Positions 29,165-37,296 are shown, counted from the stretch's first letter. The stretch: DNA of 64,000 nt from Kordia sp965283645 (GCF_965283645.1 NZ_CBDIPG010000001.1:5456001-5520000), one strand, 5' to 3'. Notes: a model not told the origin generated them from the sequence alone. A program made the numbers and translations.

Positions 29165-29280
29165 TTGTTTAATCTTTTTTTTAGCAACTTAAACAAAAAT
29201 ACTGCTTTTTATTCATATGAGCACATTTTTAATCGATTTCTTATTGATTTGAATCATTATTAACAATTTTTTTGGTTATA

Positions 29281-29311
29281 AAAAAAGCCGTCAATATTGA
29301 CAGCTTTTCAT
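29281..29311 (-). terminator. Terminator of the 29326-29574 peptide gene
   Basis: Stem AAAAGCCGTCAA/TTGACAGCTTTT with one mismatch; on the minus strand it is followed by a T run. It separates the peptide gene from carH. Confidence 0.7.
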
Positions 29312-29325
29312 TTTTTTAAATAAGA

Positions 29326-29574
29326 TTAACAATCTTTATTTTGTGTTTGACACCATACTTGTACAGAATATTGCACCGTACAATTTCCAAGCGGTCTTGG
29401 TAATGATTGGCAAACAAGCGGCTGTACCGTTAGTGCAATTGTACAATTACTCACAGGTCTGGCACAAGTAACTGTAAACTTTTCATTGGCAAGTCCACCA
29501 GTTATGGAGTCTTGATTCAACGCGGATACAACTTGTTTTTGTAGTTGTAATCCATTTAACTTTCTTTTTTTCAT
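29326..29574 (-). CDS. Precursor-like peptide with long Cys-rich core (82 aa)
   Basis: The leader is MKKRKLNGLQLQKQVVSALN, then QDSITGG; the core of about 54 residues has seven Cys and many Thr, Val and Gln. The leader keeps the K-K-x-x-L-x-x-L-x-L frame of the LNKKSIS group but diverges after it. It has its own terminator. The long, regularly spaced Cys core is unlike the short cores nearby. Product unknown. Confidence 0.65.
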   Translation of the reverse strand: MKKRKLNGLQLQKQVVSALNQDSITGGLANEKFTVTCARPVSNCTIALTVQPLVCQSLPRPLGNCTVQYSVQVWCQTQNKDC

Positions 29575-29633
29575 GGTTTATAAATTTAATGTTTCTATAA
29601 ATTTAGGAACTATTAAAATGATTTAAAAACAAA

Positions 29634-29663
29634 ATAGATCGTCATTTATAAATGACGATCTAT
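29634..29663 (-). terminator. Palindromic terminator of the 29688-29873 peptide gene
   Basis: A perfect 30 bp palindrome whose half is ATAGATCGTCATTTA, followed on the minus strand by TTTGTTTTT. Confidence 0.75.
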
Positions 29664-29687
29664 TCACTTTAAAATTTGTAAATGTTC

Positions 29688-29873
29688 TTACATTGGAGCA
29701 TCTAAATCACGTGTTAGGTTACAGTTTACGATCCCGCAAGTATGTACTGGCGAGTCGCATCCGGTGTTACAAATGTTAAGAACTGAAACTGGACTTGGTG
29801 CAGCTTTTCCTCCTTTTAATGCAGAAATTGATTTTTTGTTTAATCGTAAGTTTTTTAAATCCTTTTTTTTCAT
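29688..29873 (-). CDS. Small precursor-like peptide, LNKKSIS leader type (61 aa)
   Basis: Leader MKKKDLKNLRLNKKSISALK, then GG, then a core with four Cys in NICNTGCDSPVHTCGIVNCN and several Ser/Thr. The core resembles that at 5945-6127 (both have P-x-H-x-T-C-G-I-V), so the two are paralogues 24 kb apart. A strong terminator follows 25 bp downstream. Likely a lanthipeptide-type precursor by leader, modified by enzymes outside the window if at all. Confidence 0.75.
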   Translation of the reverse strand: MKKKDLKNLRLNKKSISALKGGKAAPSPVSVLNICNTGCDSPVHTCGIVNCNLTRDLDAPM

Positions 29874-30065
29874 AATTGTGAGTTATTAAGTTAGTTTTTT
29901 ACTACTTAAATATACGAAAAAATAGTGTTTTATGTAAATTATGATAGTTATCATTTATAAATTACGACGTACAAAATACGGCCTAACTCGCTGTTTTTAA
30001 AGGGGTATATAGAATTTATAGCGTGTGAAAATCATTACGAATATTTGCTGTAAAATGGATAGCTG

Positions 30066-30317
30066 TTAAGGTTTGGAATGTAGCAATGAAGTTATAAATC
30101 CTATCAAGCGCATTAGTAGTAGAAAAAGCATTGCACCGATTAATCCGCTAAGGAAAAAAATAATAATTTCTAAAAAGAAATCACTTCTATAATTTTGTAC
30201 GTGATGAGTAGCATACGTGTCTAAACCATAAAAACTAACTACCCAAGATGCTCCAAATACTAGAGAAATGACAGTAGCTTTTAGAAAAATAAGTAGATAT
30301 TTTATATAAAACTTCAT
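30066..30317 (-). CDS. Small membrane protein of unknown function (83 aa)
   Basis: I do not recognise it. Two hydrophobic helices (about 8-28 and 48-75) are separated by a polar loop. It starts MKFYIKYLLIFLKATVISLV. It stands alone between the precursor peptides and a broken small gene. Coding support is the length of the open frame and its membrane-protein composition only. Confidence 0.5.
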   Translation of the reverse strand: MKFYIKYLLIFLKATVISLVFGASWVVSFYGLDTYATHHVQNYRSDFFLEIIIFFLSGLIGAMLFLLLMRLIGFITSLLHSKP

Positions 30318-30415
30318 TCTTGTAAAAGTACTAAAAAGTAATTTGATTTACGAAAAATATGCTCAGTTCGTAGACTTAGTATACTATTAATTACATTCAT
30401 AGTAGAAATTAATTT

Positions 30416-30551
30416 ATGAGAAGAATTGAAAAGATTTTAGGTATAGTTATCCTAATTTTATGATTATCTGGCATGATATATAGAAGCAGAAAAAGCATAT
30501 CAAGAACGCATGAAAATGATCAAAGCTGAAGAAGAAGAACAGAATGAATAA
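30416..30551 (+). pseudogene. Remnant of a small membrane-anchored protein
   Basis: MRRIEKILGIVILIL stops at a TGA at 30461. In another frame, with a further stop at 30474, the sequence continues as IEAEKAYQERMKMIKAEEEE and ends at TAA 30549-30551. An N-terminal membrane helix followed by a charged coiled-coil tail would form a plausible small protein if joined, so this looks like a frameshifted remnant. The rest of 30318-30692 is AT-rich without an ORF. Confidence 0.35.
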
Positions 30552-30692
30552 GTAATGTTTAGTGATACAATTGTGAAGTCAATCTATACAAAATATGAAC
30601 AATTTCATAAATTAATACAGTATTCAATACAATTATATAACAGAAAATTTTGATCTTAGCCACTAGTAATTTAAACACTAAAAAATCACATC

Positions 30693-31058
30693 ATGAAACA
30701 TATCAAAGTATTACTAGTAATTGTCACTATTTTTAGTTTTTTATCTTTTCAAGCCAATGAATCTGTTGTTGGAAAATGGGAATTGTTTAAAATGGAGAAT
30801 TCAGATGGAGAAGTGAGAGAAACAAGCGGACGCTGGATGGATTTTCAAGCTGATGGAGTATTAAAAGGGGGAAACTCTATGGACACAACCAACAGAACTG
30901 GAAATTGGGAATACAATAAAAAAACCAAAGAATTATCAATCAGTTCACCAGATAAACGACCAGGAGAAGGAACATTTGTTATCAATTGGATTGATGCCAA
31001 AACAATCAGTTTAACTGTTGGACCTGGAAGAAAAGTATATATGAGGAGAGTTGAGTAA
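30693..31058 (+). CDS. Secreted lipocalin-like domain protein (121 aa)
   Basis: Signal peptide MKHIKVLLVIVTIFSFLSFQ, then a small beta domain beginning VVGKWELFKMENSDGE and including GNWEYNKKTKELSIS. This pattern (G-K-W near the start, then strands with D/G turns) is that of the lipocalin-like or DUF4923-like secreted proteins in Bacteroidetes. Ligand and role unknown. A terminator follows. Confidence 0.7.
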   Translation: MKHIKVLLVIVTIFSFLSFQANESVVGKWELFKMENSDGEVRETSGRWMDFQADGVLKGGNSMDTTNRTGNWEYNKKTKELSISSPDKRPGEGTFVINWIDAKTISLTVGPGRKVYMRRVE

Positions 31059-31090
31059 AAATAAATAATATAAACCCACTACAATAACAG

Positions 31091-31119
31091 AAAAAGCGAG
31101 CAAATAGCTCGCTTTTTTT
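31091..31119. terminator. Bidirectional terminator
   Basis: Stem AAAAGCGAGC/GCTCGCTTTT with loop AAATA and T/A runs on both sides, between the lipocalin-like gene (plus) and the peptide gene at 31138 (minus). Confidence 0.85.
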
Positions 31120-31137
31120 GTTAAAACGAACTACTAA

Positions 31138-31317
31138 CTAACAAAAGTTAACACACTCTGGTCTATTTGGCACTGGACAACCAAGATGATCTGTGCAATC
31201 TGGGAGTAAGTAGCAAGAACGACCGCAAAATGGGCGTAAACTTCCTCCATTAATTTTTGTTTGAGTTACTTTGTCTAGTACTTCTGTACCTTTTACATTT
31301 AAAATTTTGTGTAACAT
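31138..31317 (-). CDS. Small precursor-like peptide, MLxxIL leader type (59 aa)
   Basis: Leader MLHKILNVKGTEVLDKVTQT, then KINGG, then a core with six Cys and several Pro/Arg (RPFCGRSCYLLPDC followed by a CPVP and a C-terminal CVNFC). It shares the leader pattern with 414-539 and 36986-37168. It is too short for default gene calling but has a clean start, GG site and a terminator. Product unknown; a double-Gly type export or processing is likely. Confidence 0.7.
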   Translation of the reverse strand: MLHKILNVKGTEVLDKVTQTKINGGSLRPFCGRSCYLLPDCTDHLGCPVPNRPECVNFC

Positions 31318-31582
31318 AATTTAACTTTTTTCATGGTTTATGTATATAAAGCTATTGAAAATAAGAGGTTTACACAAGTAAGTCTACTCGTGTTTTATGA
31401 ATTTTAAGCACAAAATATTTAGCGTAACAACTTGACTATAAGTAAGTTTAATAATGAATATTGACGTGTTTTTTTCCTACTTAGATATAACTTTTGGAAT
31501 AAGTAACCATTAAATAAAAATAAAAATTTATTGTTTATCAATAAAAAATTAGCGTAATTTGATCTGTTCTTAAAATAAACTC

Positions 31583-32104
31583 ATGAACTCAACAACAGAA
31601 AAGTTATTAAAATTGATGCGTTTGCTCGCTTGGTTAGCCTTTTTAGGGCTTCTTATCAAAGCTGTTGCAATACTAATGTCTTACGGTGTAAGCGTTACGA
31701 ATCCGGAAGCTTCAACAGATTTATATAGAGGAATGGATCTTTCACGGTATGAATCGTATAGTTTTATAAATTATACCATGCTTGTGATATACTATATTTT
31801 AATGTATTTAATGCAAGCATACATAGCTTTATTTGGCGCAAAACTACTGAGTAATATCAATCTTGAAAAACCGTTTACCAAAACCGTCGTTGATTTATTA
31901 CACAAAATAAGTTATACTATTTTAGGTGTTTGGTTGCTAGCAATTTTACACAATATTCATGTAGTAATTCTTGAAAAAATAGCAGGTATAACACCAGATT
32001 TTATTGCTGGCGAATTTATCTTTTTAGCAGGTTTTGTATATGTGTTGGCTCAATTATTTAAAAAGGGTGTATTACTGCAAGCTGCAAACGAATTAACTGT
32101 ATAA
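31583..32104 (+). CDS. DUF2975 membrane protein
   Basis: A 173-residue protein with four membrane helices (about 14-36, 60-82, 105-130, 138-160). The pattern of a small polar loop and KPFTKTVVDLLHKISY is that of DUF2975. These genes are typically followed, as here 2 bp later, by a small Cro/CI-type regulator; the pair is thought to act as sensor and regulator or as a mobile two-gene unit. The activity is not known. Confidence 0.8.
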   Translation: MNSTTEKLLKLMRLLAWLAFLGLLIKAVAILMSYGVSVTNPEASTDLYRGMDLSRYESYSFINYTMLVIYYILMYLMQAYIALFGAKLLSNINLEKPFTKTVVDLLHKISYTILGVWLLAILHNIHVVILEKIAGITPDFIAGEFIFLAGFVYVLAQLFKKGVLLQAANELTV

Positions 32105-32106
32105 GG

Positions 32107-32310
32107 ATGGCTATTATTGTAAATTTAGATGTAATGATGGCAAAACGAAAAATGTCGTTAAATGAACTTTCCAAAAAAGTAGGTGTTACATTGTCAAACC
32201 TATCTATTTTAAAAAACGGAAAAGCTAAAGCAGTCCGATTTAGCACGTTGGCTTCAATTTGTAAAGCATTAGCGTGTCAGCCAGGTGATATTTTAGAATA
32301 TGTTGAGTAA
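32107..32310 (+). CDS. Small Cro/CI-type regulator (YozG-like)
   Basis: A 67-residue helix-turn-helix protein: LNELSKKVGVTLSNLSILKN is the HTH and ALACQPGDILEY the conserved end of the YozG group. It follows the DUF2975 gene by 2 bp. Probably regulates that operon. Confidence 0.88.
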   Translation: MAIIVNLDVMMAKRKMSLNELSKKVGVTLSNLSILKNGKAKAVRFSTLASICKALACQPGDILEYVE

Positions 32311-32333
32311 CTTGCGGCGTAAATTTTCACTTC

Positions 32334-32651
32334 ATGAAATATATCAATTATAACAAATGGGCGTTTCACTTTATGATTTGGGTGATGATAATTTGTGTAT
32401 TACAAGTCTATTTAACAGTAGATTTTAACACATTTACCTACAATCAAATTCGTTTTTTAGAAGTAATGCAATATTTTGAAATCATAGCATTTGTGCTCTT
32501 TTTAACAATTGTTCTTTTCTTAACACTAAGTATTACATTTAAAAAAGAGAAAAACTATCAATTTTGGCTGGCATTAATAGGCGCAATTGGATATGTTGTA
32601 CGATTTATTTTTTCAATACTTTTTATTCTCAATACTACGTATGAAGCATAA
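32334..32651 (+). CDS. Small membrane protein (105 aa)
   Basis: Unrecognised. Three hydrophobic helices (about 12-28, 46-68 and 77-100). It lies 23 bp after the regulator and overlaps the next gene by 11 bp, so it is part of a four-gene unit. No motif indicates a function. Confidence 0.6.
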   Translation: MKYINYNKWAFHFMIWVMIICVLQVYLTVDFNTFTYNQIRFLEVMQYFEIIAFVLFLTIVLFLTLSITFKKEKNYQFWLALIGAIGYVVRFIFSILFILNTTYEA

Positions 32652-32976
32652 TTTATTCTCCTACGGAACTTTACAACTTGAGCATGTACAACTAAAATCT
32701 TTCGGCAGAAAACTAGAAGGTGAAAAAGATGTATTAAAAGGTTTTAAACTGGAACAAGTACAAATCATTGATACGGAAGTTTTGGCAGTTAGCAAAGAAG
32801 CATTTCATCCAATAATCATTCAAACGAATGATAAAAAAGATGTTGTTTCGGGAACTTTATATAAGATTTCTCAAGAAGAATTAGCGAAAGCTGATACATA
32901 TGAAGTATCTGACTATAAAAGGGTTGAAGCAACTTTTGAATCGGGCAAAAAAGGTTGGGTATACGTAAAAGCATAA
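32641..32976 (+). CDS. Gamma-glutamylcyclotransferase-like (AIG2/GGACT) protein
   Basis: From the ATG at 32641, MKHNLFSYGTLQLEHVQLKS contains the family motif YGTL, with the later catalytic Glu region LAKADTYEV and DYKRVEATFESG. 111 residues, normal for the family. It acts on gamma-glutamyl amines or similar peptides. The start chosen overlaps the previous gene's end, which is usual for coupled translation. Confidence 0.85.
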   Translation: MKHNLFSYGTLQLEHVQLKSFGRKLEGEKDVLKGFKLEQVQIIDTEVLAVSKEAFHPIIIQTNDKKDVVSGTLYKISQEELAKADTYEVSDYKRVEATFESGKKGWVYVKA

Positions 32977-33011
32977 AATAATGCGAACCGAAGTCCGCAT
33001 TACACTTTTAA

Positions 33012-33203
33012 TTAATTAGGTGCTTGTAAATCATCATTTGCTTTGCATAAAGCAGGATCACATGATAATCCACATTGTGAATCATTTTGCGAACCGCTAC
33101 AACCTTGTGGAGTTGACATGCGTCCACCTACAATAACTTCATGTCTTAAATTTGAAATTGACTTTTTGTTTAGGTTTAATGACTTTAAATCTCTTTTTTT
33201 CAT
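33012..33203 (-). CDS. Small precursor-like peptide, LNKKSIS leader type (63 aa)
   Basis: The true start is at 33203 (MKKRDLKSLNLNKKSISNLR), not the longer frame upstream. After HEVIVGG the core reads GCSGSQNDSQCGLSCDPALC with four Cys. It is a tandem paralogue of the gene at 33247-33402, sharing GSQ-x-DS-x-CG-x-SC-x-PALC. It carries an extra tail KANDDLQAPN ending much like the 29688-29873 peptide (DLDAPM). Confidence 0.78.
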   Translation of the reverse strand: MKKRDLKSLNLNKKSISNLRHEVIVGGRMSTPQGCSGSQNDSQCGLSCDPALCKANDDLQAPN

Positions 33204-33246
33204 AATATTAATATTTAAATGTTTGATAATAAAATTGTTAACTGTC

Positions 33247-33402
33247 TTAGCATAATGCTGGCGTACAAGAATATCCGCATCTTGAATCATGCTGAGATCC
33301 TTGATTGGAATCTAAAGGAGCCTTTAATCCGCCTATAAAATTCTCTAATGTTGAAATAGATTTTTTGTTTAGTCTCAACGAACTTAATTTCTTTCTTTTC
33401 AT
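33247..33402 (-). CDS. Small precursor-like peptide, LNKKSIS leader type (51 aa)
   Basis: Leader MKRKKLSSLRLNKKSISTLE, then NFIGG, core GSQHDSRCGYSCTPALC with three Cys. It is tandem with and similar to the downstream copy at 33012-33203, and lacks that copy's tail and first Cys. The two are 43 bp apart and probably co-transcribed. Their similarity supports both as real genes. Confidence 0.75.
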   Translation of the reverse strand: MKRKKLSSLRLNKKSISTLENFIGGLKAPLDSNQGSQHDSRCGYSCTPALC

Positions 33403-33696
33403 GATATATAAGTTTTAATTGTTCTTTATAAATATAACCCTAATAAATAGGAAAGAAAAAGACTATACATCTCGTTTTATGAATTGTAATTGTTTGGTAG
33501 TCAATATTATATACAACAAAAGTACAACACGCTAATGTTGGATACAAGCTTGAAAATTCAAGTATCTGAAAATCAAATACTTATGATTTATATTTTGTGA
33601 TGTAGTATTGTAATAATGAAAATTAACACTTACTTTGTAATTACTTTAGCTGAATCAATATTTTTCAAACTAAAAAGAATCGTTTTACCATAAACT

Positions 33697-34362
33697 ATGA
33701 TTTACATTTACTACACTCATATTTCCGAACAAAAGCATGAATTGTTGCTGCAAAATTTTTTACCTAATTTCCCTCTAGATTTTCAGCAAAAAATACGTAG
33801 TTACCGACGATGGCAAGATGCGCAATCATCAGTATTGGGAAGACTTTTACTCAAATACGGAATCTCAAAAAACAAACATTTAAAAACGGTCAATTCTAAA
33901 ATTCTATTCAACACCTACAACAAACCATATTTTGAAAACAAAGAAGTTAACTTTAATATTTCTCATTCAGGTGAAATTGTGATCTGTGCTATTTCTGAAT
34001 CTCATGACATTGGTATCGATATTGAAACTATGAATACAATCAATATCAACGATTTTAAGATGCAAATGACTGATTACGAATGGAATTTAATTAATAATGC
34101 ATCCGATCAGCAAGCGGCGTTTTACAACTATTGGACACAAAAAGAAGCCGTTGTAAAAGCACATGGAAAAGGGTTGTCAATTCCTTTGCAATCTTTTGAA
34201 ATAAAAGCCAACACAACTGAAATGGATTCAAAACTGTTTTATACTTCTAAAATAAAATTGGCAGAAAAATATACGTGTTATGTGGCTTCAACGAGAGAAA
34301 TTAGCAAAGAAAATAGTGATGTACATACAATATCCATAGAAGATATTTTATTGAATATTTAG
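33697..34362 (+). CDS. 4'-phosphopantetheinyl transferase, Sfp type
   Basis: A 221-residue protein. Metal-binding motif IGIDIETMN and the second motif YWTQKEAVVKAHGKGLSIPL are both present, as is NFNISHSGEIV. Sfp-type enzymes attach phosphopantetheine to carrier proteins of NRPS, PKS or fatty acid synthesis. No such synthase is in the window, so the target is elsewhere. Neighbouring precursor peptides do not need this enzyme. Confidence 0.92.
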   Translation: MIYIYYTHISEQKHELLLQNFLPNFPLDFQQKIRSYRRWQDAQSSVLGRLLLKYGISKNKHLKTVNSKILFNTYNKPYFENKEVNFNISHSGEIVICAISESHDIGIDIETMNTININDFKMQMTDYEWNLINNASDQQAAFYNYWTQKEAVVKAHGKGLSIPLQSFEIKANTTEMDSKLFYTSKIKLAEKYTCYVASTREISKENSDVHTISIEDILLNI

Positions 34363-34606
34363 AAGTGAAAATATAATACTTGATAAAGTTAAAGTGAACC
34401 AAAGCTCACGAATAACTTCTTTAAATTCATAATTAATTGATAATCTGTATTTTACAAATAAAATTTGTATCTTTAAGAACATACATTACGTATACTTAAA
34501 AAACTTGTTTCCTCCATACGTGCCAAATAAACTGTTACTTCCGAAAAGCAACGGCAAGGTTACATTGAACATTAGTTATGTATAAACCTTTTAAAAAAAC
34601 AAACGT

Positions 34607-35854
34607 ATGGAAGATGTAGTATTACAGCTCGTTGGTATTCGAAAAACGGGAAAAGGTGTCGGCAATGATTTGGCATTCACGATAAACAGAGAAGAGTTTG
34701 AAGTAAAAGTAACGAGTAAAGGCGCAAAAATTAGTAAAGAAATTGCCGTAGGACGTTGTCCTAAAAACTTACGCTATGCAATTCGGTTAAAAATAAATGC
34801 TGTAGAAAGCGATCCAACTTATGATGATACCGCTACAGCATACAAAACGGTTTTAGTGCCAACAGGAAAAACAGGAAAGTTAACGGTTCAAATGCGCGTA
34901 TATGAACACAGAAAACATGGGTCAACCGACAAATTTATCACTATCAATTTCGATTTTGAATGGCGAAGAGGTAATCGTCGAAACATTCTATTTGCTGGTG
35001 AAGAAAATTTGTTAGACGATGATACTGATCATTCAACTCCTGCACAACAGGAAATCAAACCTTGTAAACGAGAACATAGTGTATCTGTAGTCAGTACTCT
35101 ATGGATAGCACAGATGAATATTGCGGAGGAAATGAAAGCATTTAAAAGTGCGTGGCTTTATGCTCCCAATCCTGATTTGAGTAAATATTTGAATAAAAAA
35201 TCAACAAAGAAAATTGCCTTAGAATCATTTAAAACTTTTGCAGAACGAACAAATTCATTTTTTAATGATACGGGCGATCCGTCTGAGGAAGATAGCTATC
35301 GTATTGCAACCGTTTTCCGTATGGGAATTGAAGTTGAAGATGGATTGATTACTGGATTTGAGCCTGGTTCGTTTCGTGCAAAAGGAGGAAAAGAAATTCT
35401 TAATTTTGAAGGATCTGCGCATGCAAAAATCGTTAAGGAAATTGTCGGTAAAAAAAGTATTGTAATACGGTATATTGTCTATGGAAAACCAAGTGTTCAT
35501 TTGGAGCCTGGTTTTCAATTAGCCTATCCACGAGTATCAAGATATATTTGGCATTATATAGAAGTAATTGTAACGGTAAACCAAGATTGTTCTATCAATT
35601 CTAGAGCCCGATTTTTAACTTCAAGCGCGTATCCAAGTCATCGACTGTGGTTGAATGGAAAAGAATTGCTTCCTGCAAGTAAAAATGAATTCAATAACAC
35701 GCAACATGATTTGATACGACTTTGGCATAGCACAAGTATGGATACTCCACCACTAGACAAATTACCAGAACTTCGTAAGGAATTTGGAGAAGATACATGG
35801 CCGCTTTTTGTAGTGCCTAGAAATAATTCAGGAGATGTGCTTCCTTGGCCATAG
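34607..35854 (+). CDS. Protein of unknown function (415 aa)
   Basis: I do not recognise this gene. No signal peptide or membrane helix. The first 130 residues look like a beta-rich domain (MEDVVLQLVGIRKTGKGVG with alternating strands to FDFEWRRGNRR). A middle region (about 150-230) is helical, and the C-terminal 180 residues contain further strands, Trp/Tyr-rich segments such as RYIWHYIEVIVTVNQDC, and end in LPWP. It is alone on the plus strand with about 240 and 290 bp gaps on either side. Confidence 0.65.
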   Translation: MEDVVLQLVGIRKTGKGVGNDLAFTINREEFEVKVTSKGAKISKEIAVGRCPKNLRYAIRLKINAVESDPTYDDTATAYKTVLVPTGKTGKLTVQMRVYEHRKHGSTDKFITINFDFEWRRGNRRNILFAGEENLLDDDTDHSTPAQQEIKPCKREHSVSVVSTLWIAQMNIAEEMKAFKSAWLYAPNPDLSKYLNKKSTKKIALESFKTFAERTNSFFNDTGDPSEEDSYRIATVFRMGIEVEDGLITGFEPGSFRAKGGKEILNFEGSAHAKIVKEIVGKKSIVIRYIVYGKPSVHLEPGFQLAYPRVSRYIWHYIEVIVTVNQDCSINSRARFLTSSAYPSHRLWLNGKELLPASKNEFNNTQHDLIRLWHSTSMDTPPLDKLPELRKEFGEDTWPLFVVPRNNSGDVLPWP

Positions 35855-36144
35855 AAATTCAAAATACTATAATTGAAATAGTTTTCAAGAAATTGTCTAA
35901 AAATTCAAATTTTTGTCAGATCGAACTTTATTCAACATATGATTCTGAGTGACGCTTATTAATAATTTTTAGACAGTCTCTTTTTAATTCCAAAAAAATA
36001 TAGAATTTAACTTTTACATTGAAGATTTGAAAATAACGACTATGTATGTTGAGAAGAATTCTTATTCTTTAGAATGCCCATAAAAGTTGTATTTTTAGAA
36101 AAATAACAGGGATTTCGAATAAATACGTTGATAAATATTGAAGA

Positions 36145-36576
36145 ATGAAAAAAGTACAACTAACCTATAGTTTGTGTATAGTAACGTGTATTATTTGTCT
36201 TTTTACATATTCTTGTTCAAGTCAAAAGAAAGTAAGCATGGTAAAAAATAAAACGAAAGATATAGCATCTAACAACGGAAAATATATCGTATCAGCTCCA
36301 GTAGTTCGTAAGGATTTCGTTAAAAAAAATGGTGAGCCCACTACACAGAAAGAGTTTTATGTTCGACGTTCAATACAAGATTATTATATAAAATTCTGTG
36401 AAAGCAACATTAGTAGAGAAGATTTAGAAAATCACCTTTCTACTATGGATACAGAAATTAAAATTGTCACACTCGAAATTGAATATCTTGATGGACATTT
36501 GGATATCTGTGATGACAATTTAGAACAACAAAGTAGAATAGGTGCGTATGTAATTATTCATAGAATAATCAAATAA
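36145..36576 (+). CDS. Putative lipoprotein of unknown function (143 aa)
   Basis: Signal peptide with lipobox-like TYSC (LFTYSCSSQKK), so probably a lipoprotein anchored by the Cys at about residue 29. The mature part is polar, with an acidic C-terminal half (GHLDICDDNLEQQ). No family recognised. It is followed by a hairpin shared with the convergent peptide gene. Confidence 0.55.
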   Translation: MKKVQLTYSLCIVTCIICLFTYSCSSQKKVSMVKNKTKDIASNNGKYIVSAPVVRKDFVKKNGEPTTQKEFYVRRSIQDYYIKFCESNISREDLENHLSTMDTEIKIVTLEIEYLDGHLDICDDNLEQQSRIGAYVIIHRIIK

Positions 36577-36585
36577 TTAATTACA

Positions 36586-36615
36586 CAAAAAAGTCGGAAG
36601 GTAATATCTTCCGAC
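36586..36615. terminator. Terminator GTCGGAAG/CTTCCGAC
   Basis: Perfect 8 bp stem with a 7 base loop; the T run is on the minus strand, so it ends the peptide gene at 36657-36803. The sequence TTCCGACCATGACTGA beside it recurs at about 36951, next to the second peptide gene. Confidence 0.7.
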
Positions 36616-36656
36616 CATGACTGACTCGAAAGTCACCTGCAAATTTTGAGTACTAG

Positions 36657-36803
36657 CTATTTATCTGTATCTATTGTATATAAAGTATCAGGGCAATCAC
36701 ATATTGACTCATAATGCGTTCCGCCTCCTTTGATAGTAGGAGTTTCAAGATTGGAAATAATTTTTTTGTTAAGCTTTAACGATGTAAGATTCTGTTTTTT
36801 CAT
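36657..36803 (-). CDS. Small precursor-like peptide, LNKK leader type (48 aa)
   Basis: Leader MKKQNLTSLKLNKKIISNLE, then TPTIKGGG, then a short core with two Cys (ESICDCPDTLYTIDTDK). The core is acidic and Thr-rich. A palindromic TTACGG-type site lies 53 bp upstream, at nearly the same distance as in the neighbouring peptide gene. Too short for default gene calling; supported by leader conservation and terminator. Confidence 0.7.
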   Translation of the reverse strand: MKKQNLTSLKLNKKIISNLETPTIKGGGTHYESICDCPDTLYTIDTDK

Positions 36804-36855
36804 GATATAAAATTTTGTTTTAGAAAGAAAAGTATAAAAACAAAATAATAACCAC

Positions 36856-36872
36856 TTACGGAAATACCGTAA
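36856..36872. promoter_or_regulatory. Palindromic operator-like site (TTACGG-N5-CCGTAA)
   Basis: TTACGGAAATACCGTAA, 53 bp upstream of the 36657-36803 start. The following TTAACATTT is shared with the site at 37220. Confidence 0.5.
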
Positions 36873-36985
36873 TTAACATTTTACTAGTAGAAATTATATA
36901 GTAGGAAAAATAAAAACGAATTGAAGTTCAGTCGTAGTTAAAATTTTTTCCGACCATGACTGAACTAAGTTTGTCTCTTAAATTA

Positions 36986-37168
36986 TTAAGAACATACACA
37001 TCCAACTTCTTCTGCTATTGGTGTATCATGATCATTATCATAAATAGGAGTGTTTCCATCACCTGGACCACATATAATAATACACATTAAGCCGCGCCCT
37101 TTAATTTGTTTTTGTTCAGTTTTATTTAATAGTTGAACATTGCTAAGCTTTAAAATTGATTTTAACAT
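36986..37168 (-). CDS. Small precursor-like peptide, MLKxIL leader type (60 aa)
   Basis: Leader MLKSILKLSNVQLLNKTEQK, then QIKGRG in place of the usual GG, then a core with four Cys, ending CVCS. The core (MCIIICGPGDGNTP) has an acidic loop. It shares its upstream palindrome and 3' flank with the 36657-36803 gene although the leaders belong to different types, suggesting the regulatory flanks were duplicated or converged. Confidence 0.68.
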   Translation of the reverse strand: MLKSILKLSNVQLLNKTEQKQIKGRGLMCIIICGPGDGNTPIYDNDHDTPIAEEVGCVCS

Positions 37169-37219
37169 AGTGTGAAATTTTGATTAGATGAAAAACTATG
37201 AAAATAAATCATCAATCAA

Positions 37220-37236
37220 TTACGGTAATACCATAA
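37220..37236. promoter_or_regulatory. Palindromic operator-like site, variant
   Basis: TTACGGTAATACCATAA, 52 bp upstream of the 36986-37168 start, with one mismatch from a perfect inverted repeat. Confidence 0.5.
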
Positions 37237-37263
37237 TTAACATTTAATCAGTAATTTTTTAAA

Positions 37264-37296
37264 ACAAAAAAAATCCCAACACAATTATTGGGATTT
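37264..37296 (-). terminator. Terminator of the tRNA cluster
   Basis: Stem AAATCCCAA/TTGGGATTT; on the minus strand it is followed by a run of eight T, 25 bp after the tRNA-Leu gene. Confidence 0.8.

Noticed and set aside
33204..33290. N-terminal extension of the 33012-33203 peptide
   Set aside because: The extension is antisense-like to the end of the neighbouring peptide gene and the leader starts exactly at 33203.
33697..34362. PPTase as part of a peptide-antibiotic cluster
   Set aside because: No carrier-protein synthase is present and ribosomal peptides do not need phosphopantetheine, so the proximity is probably chance.
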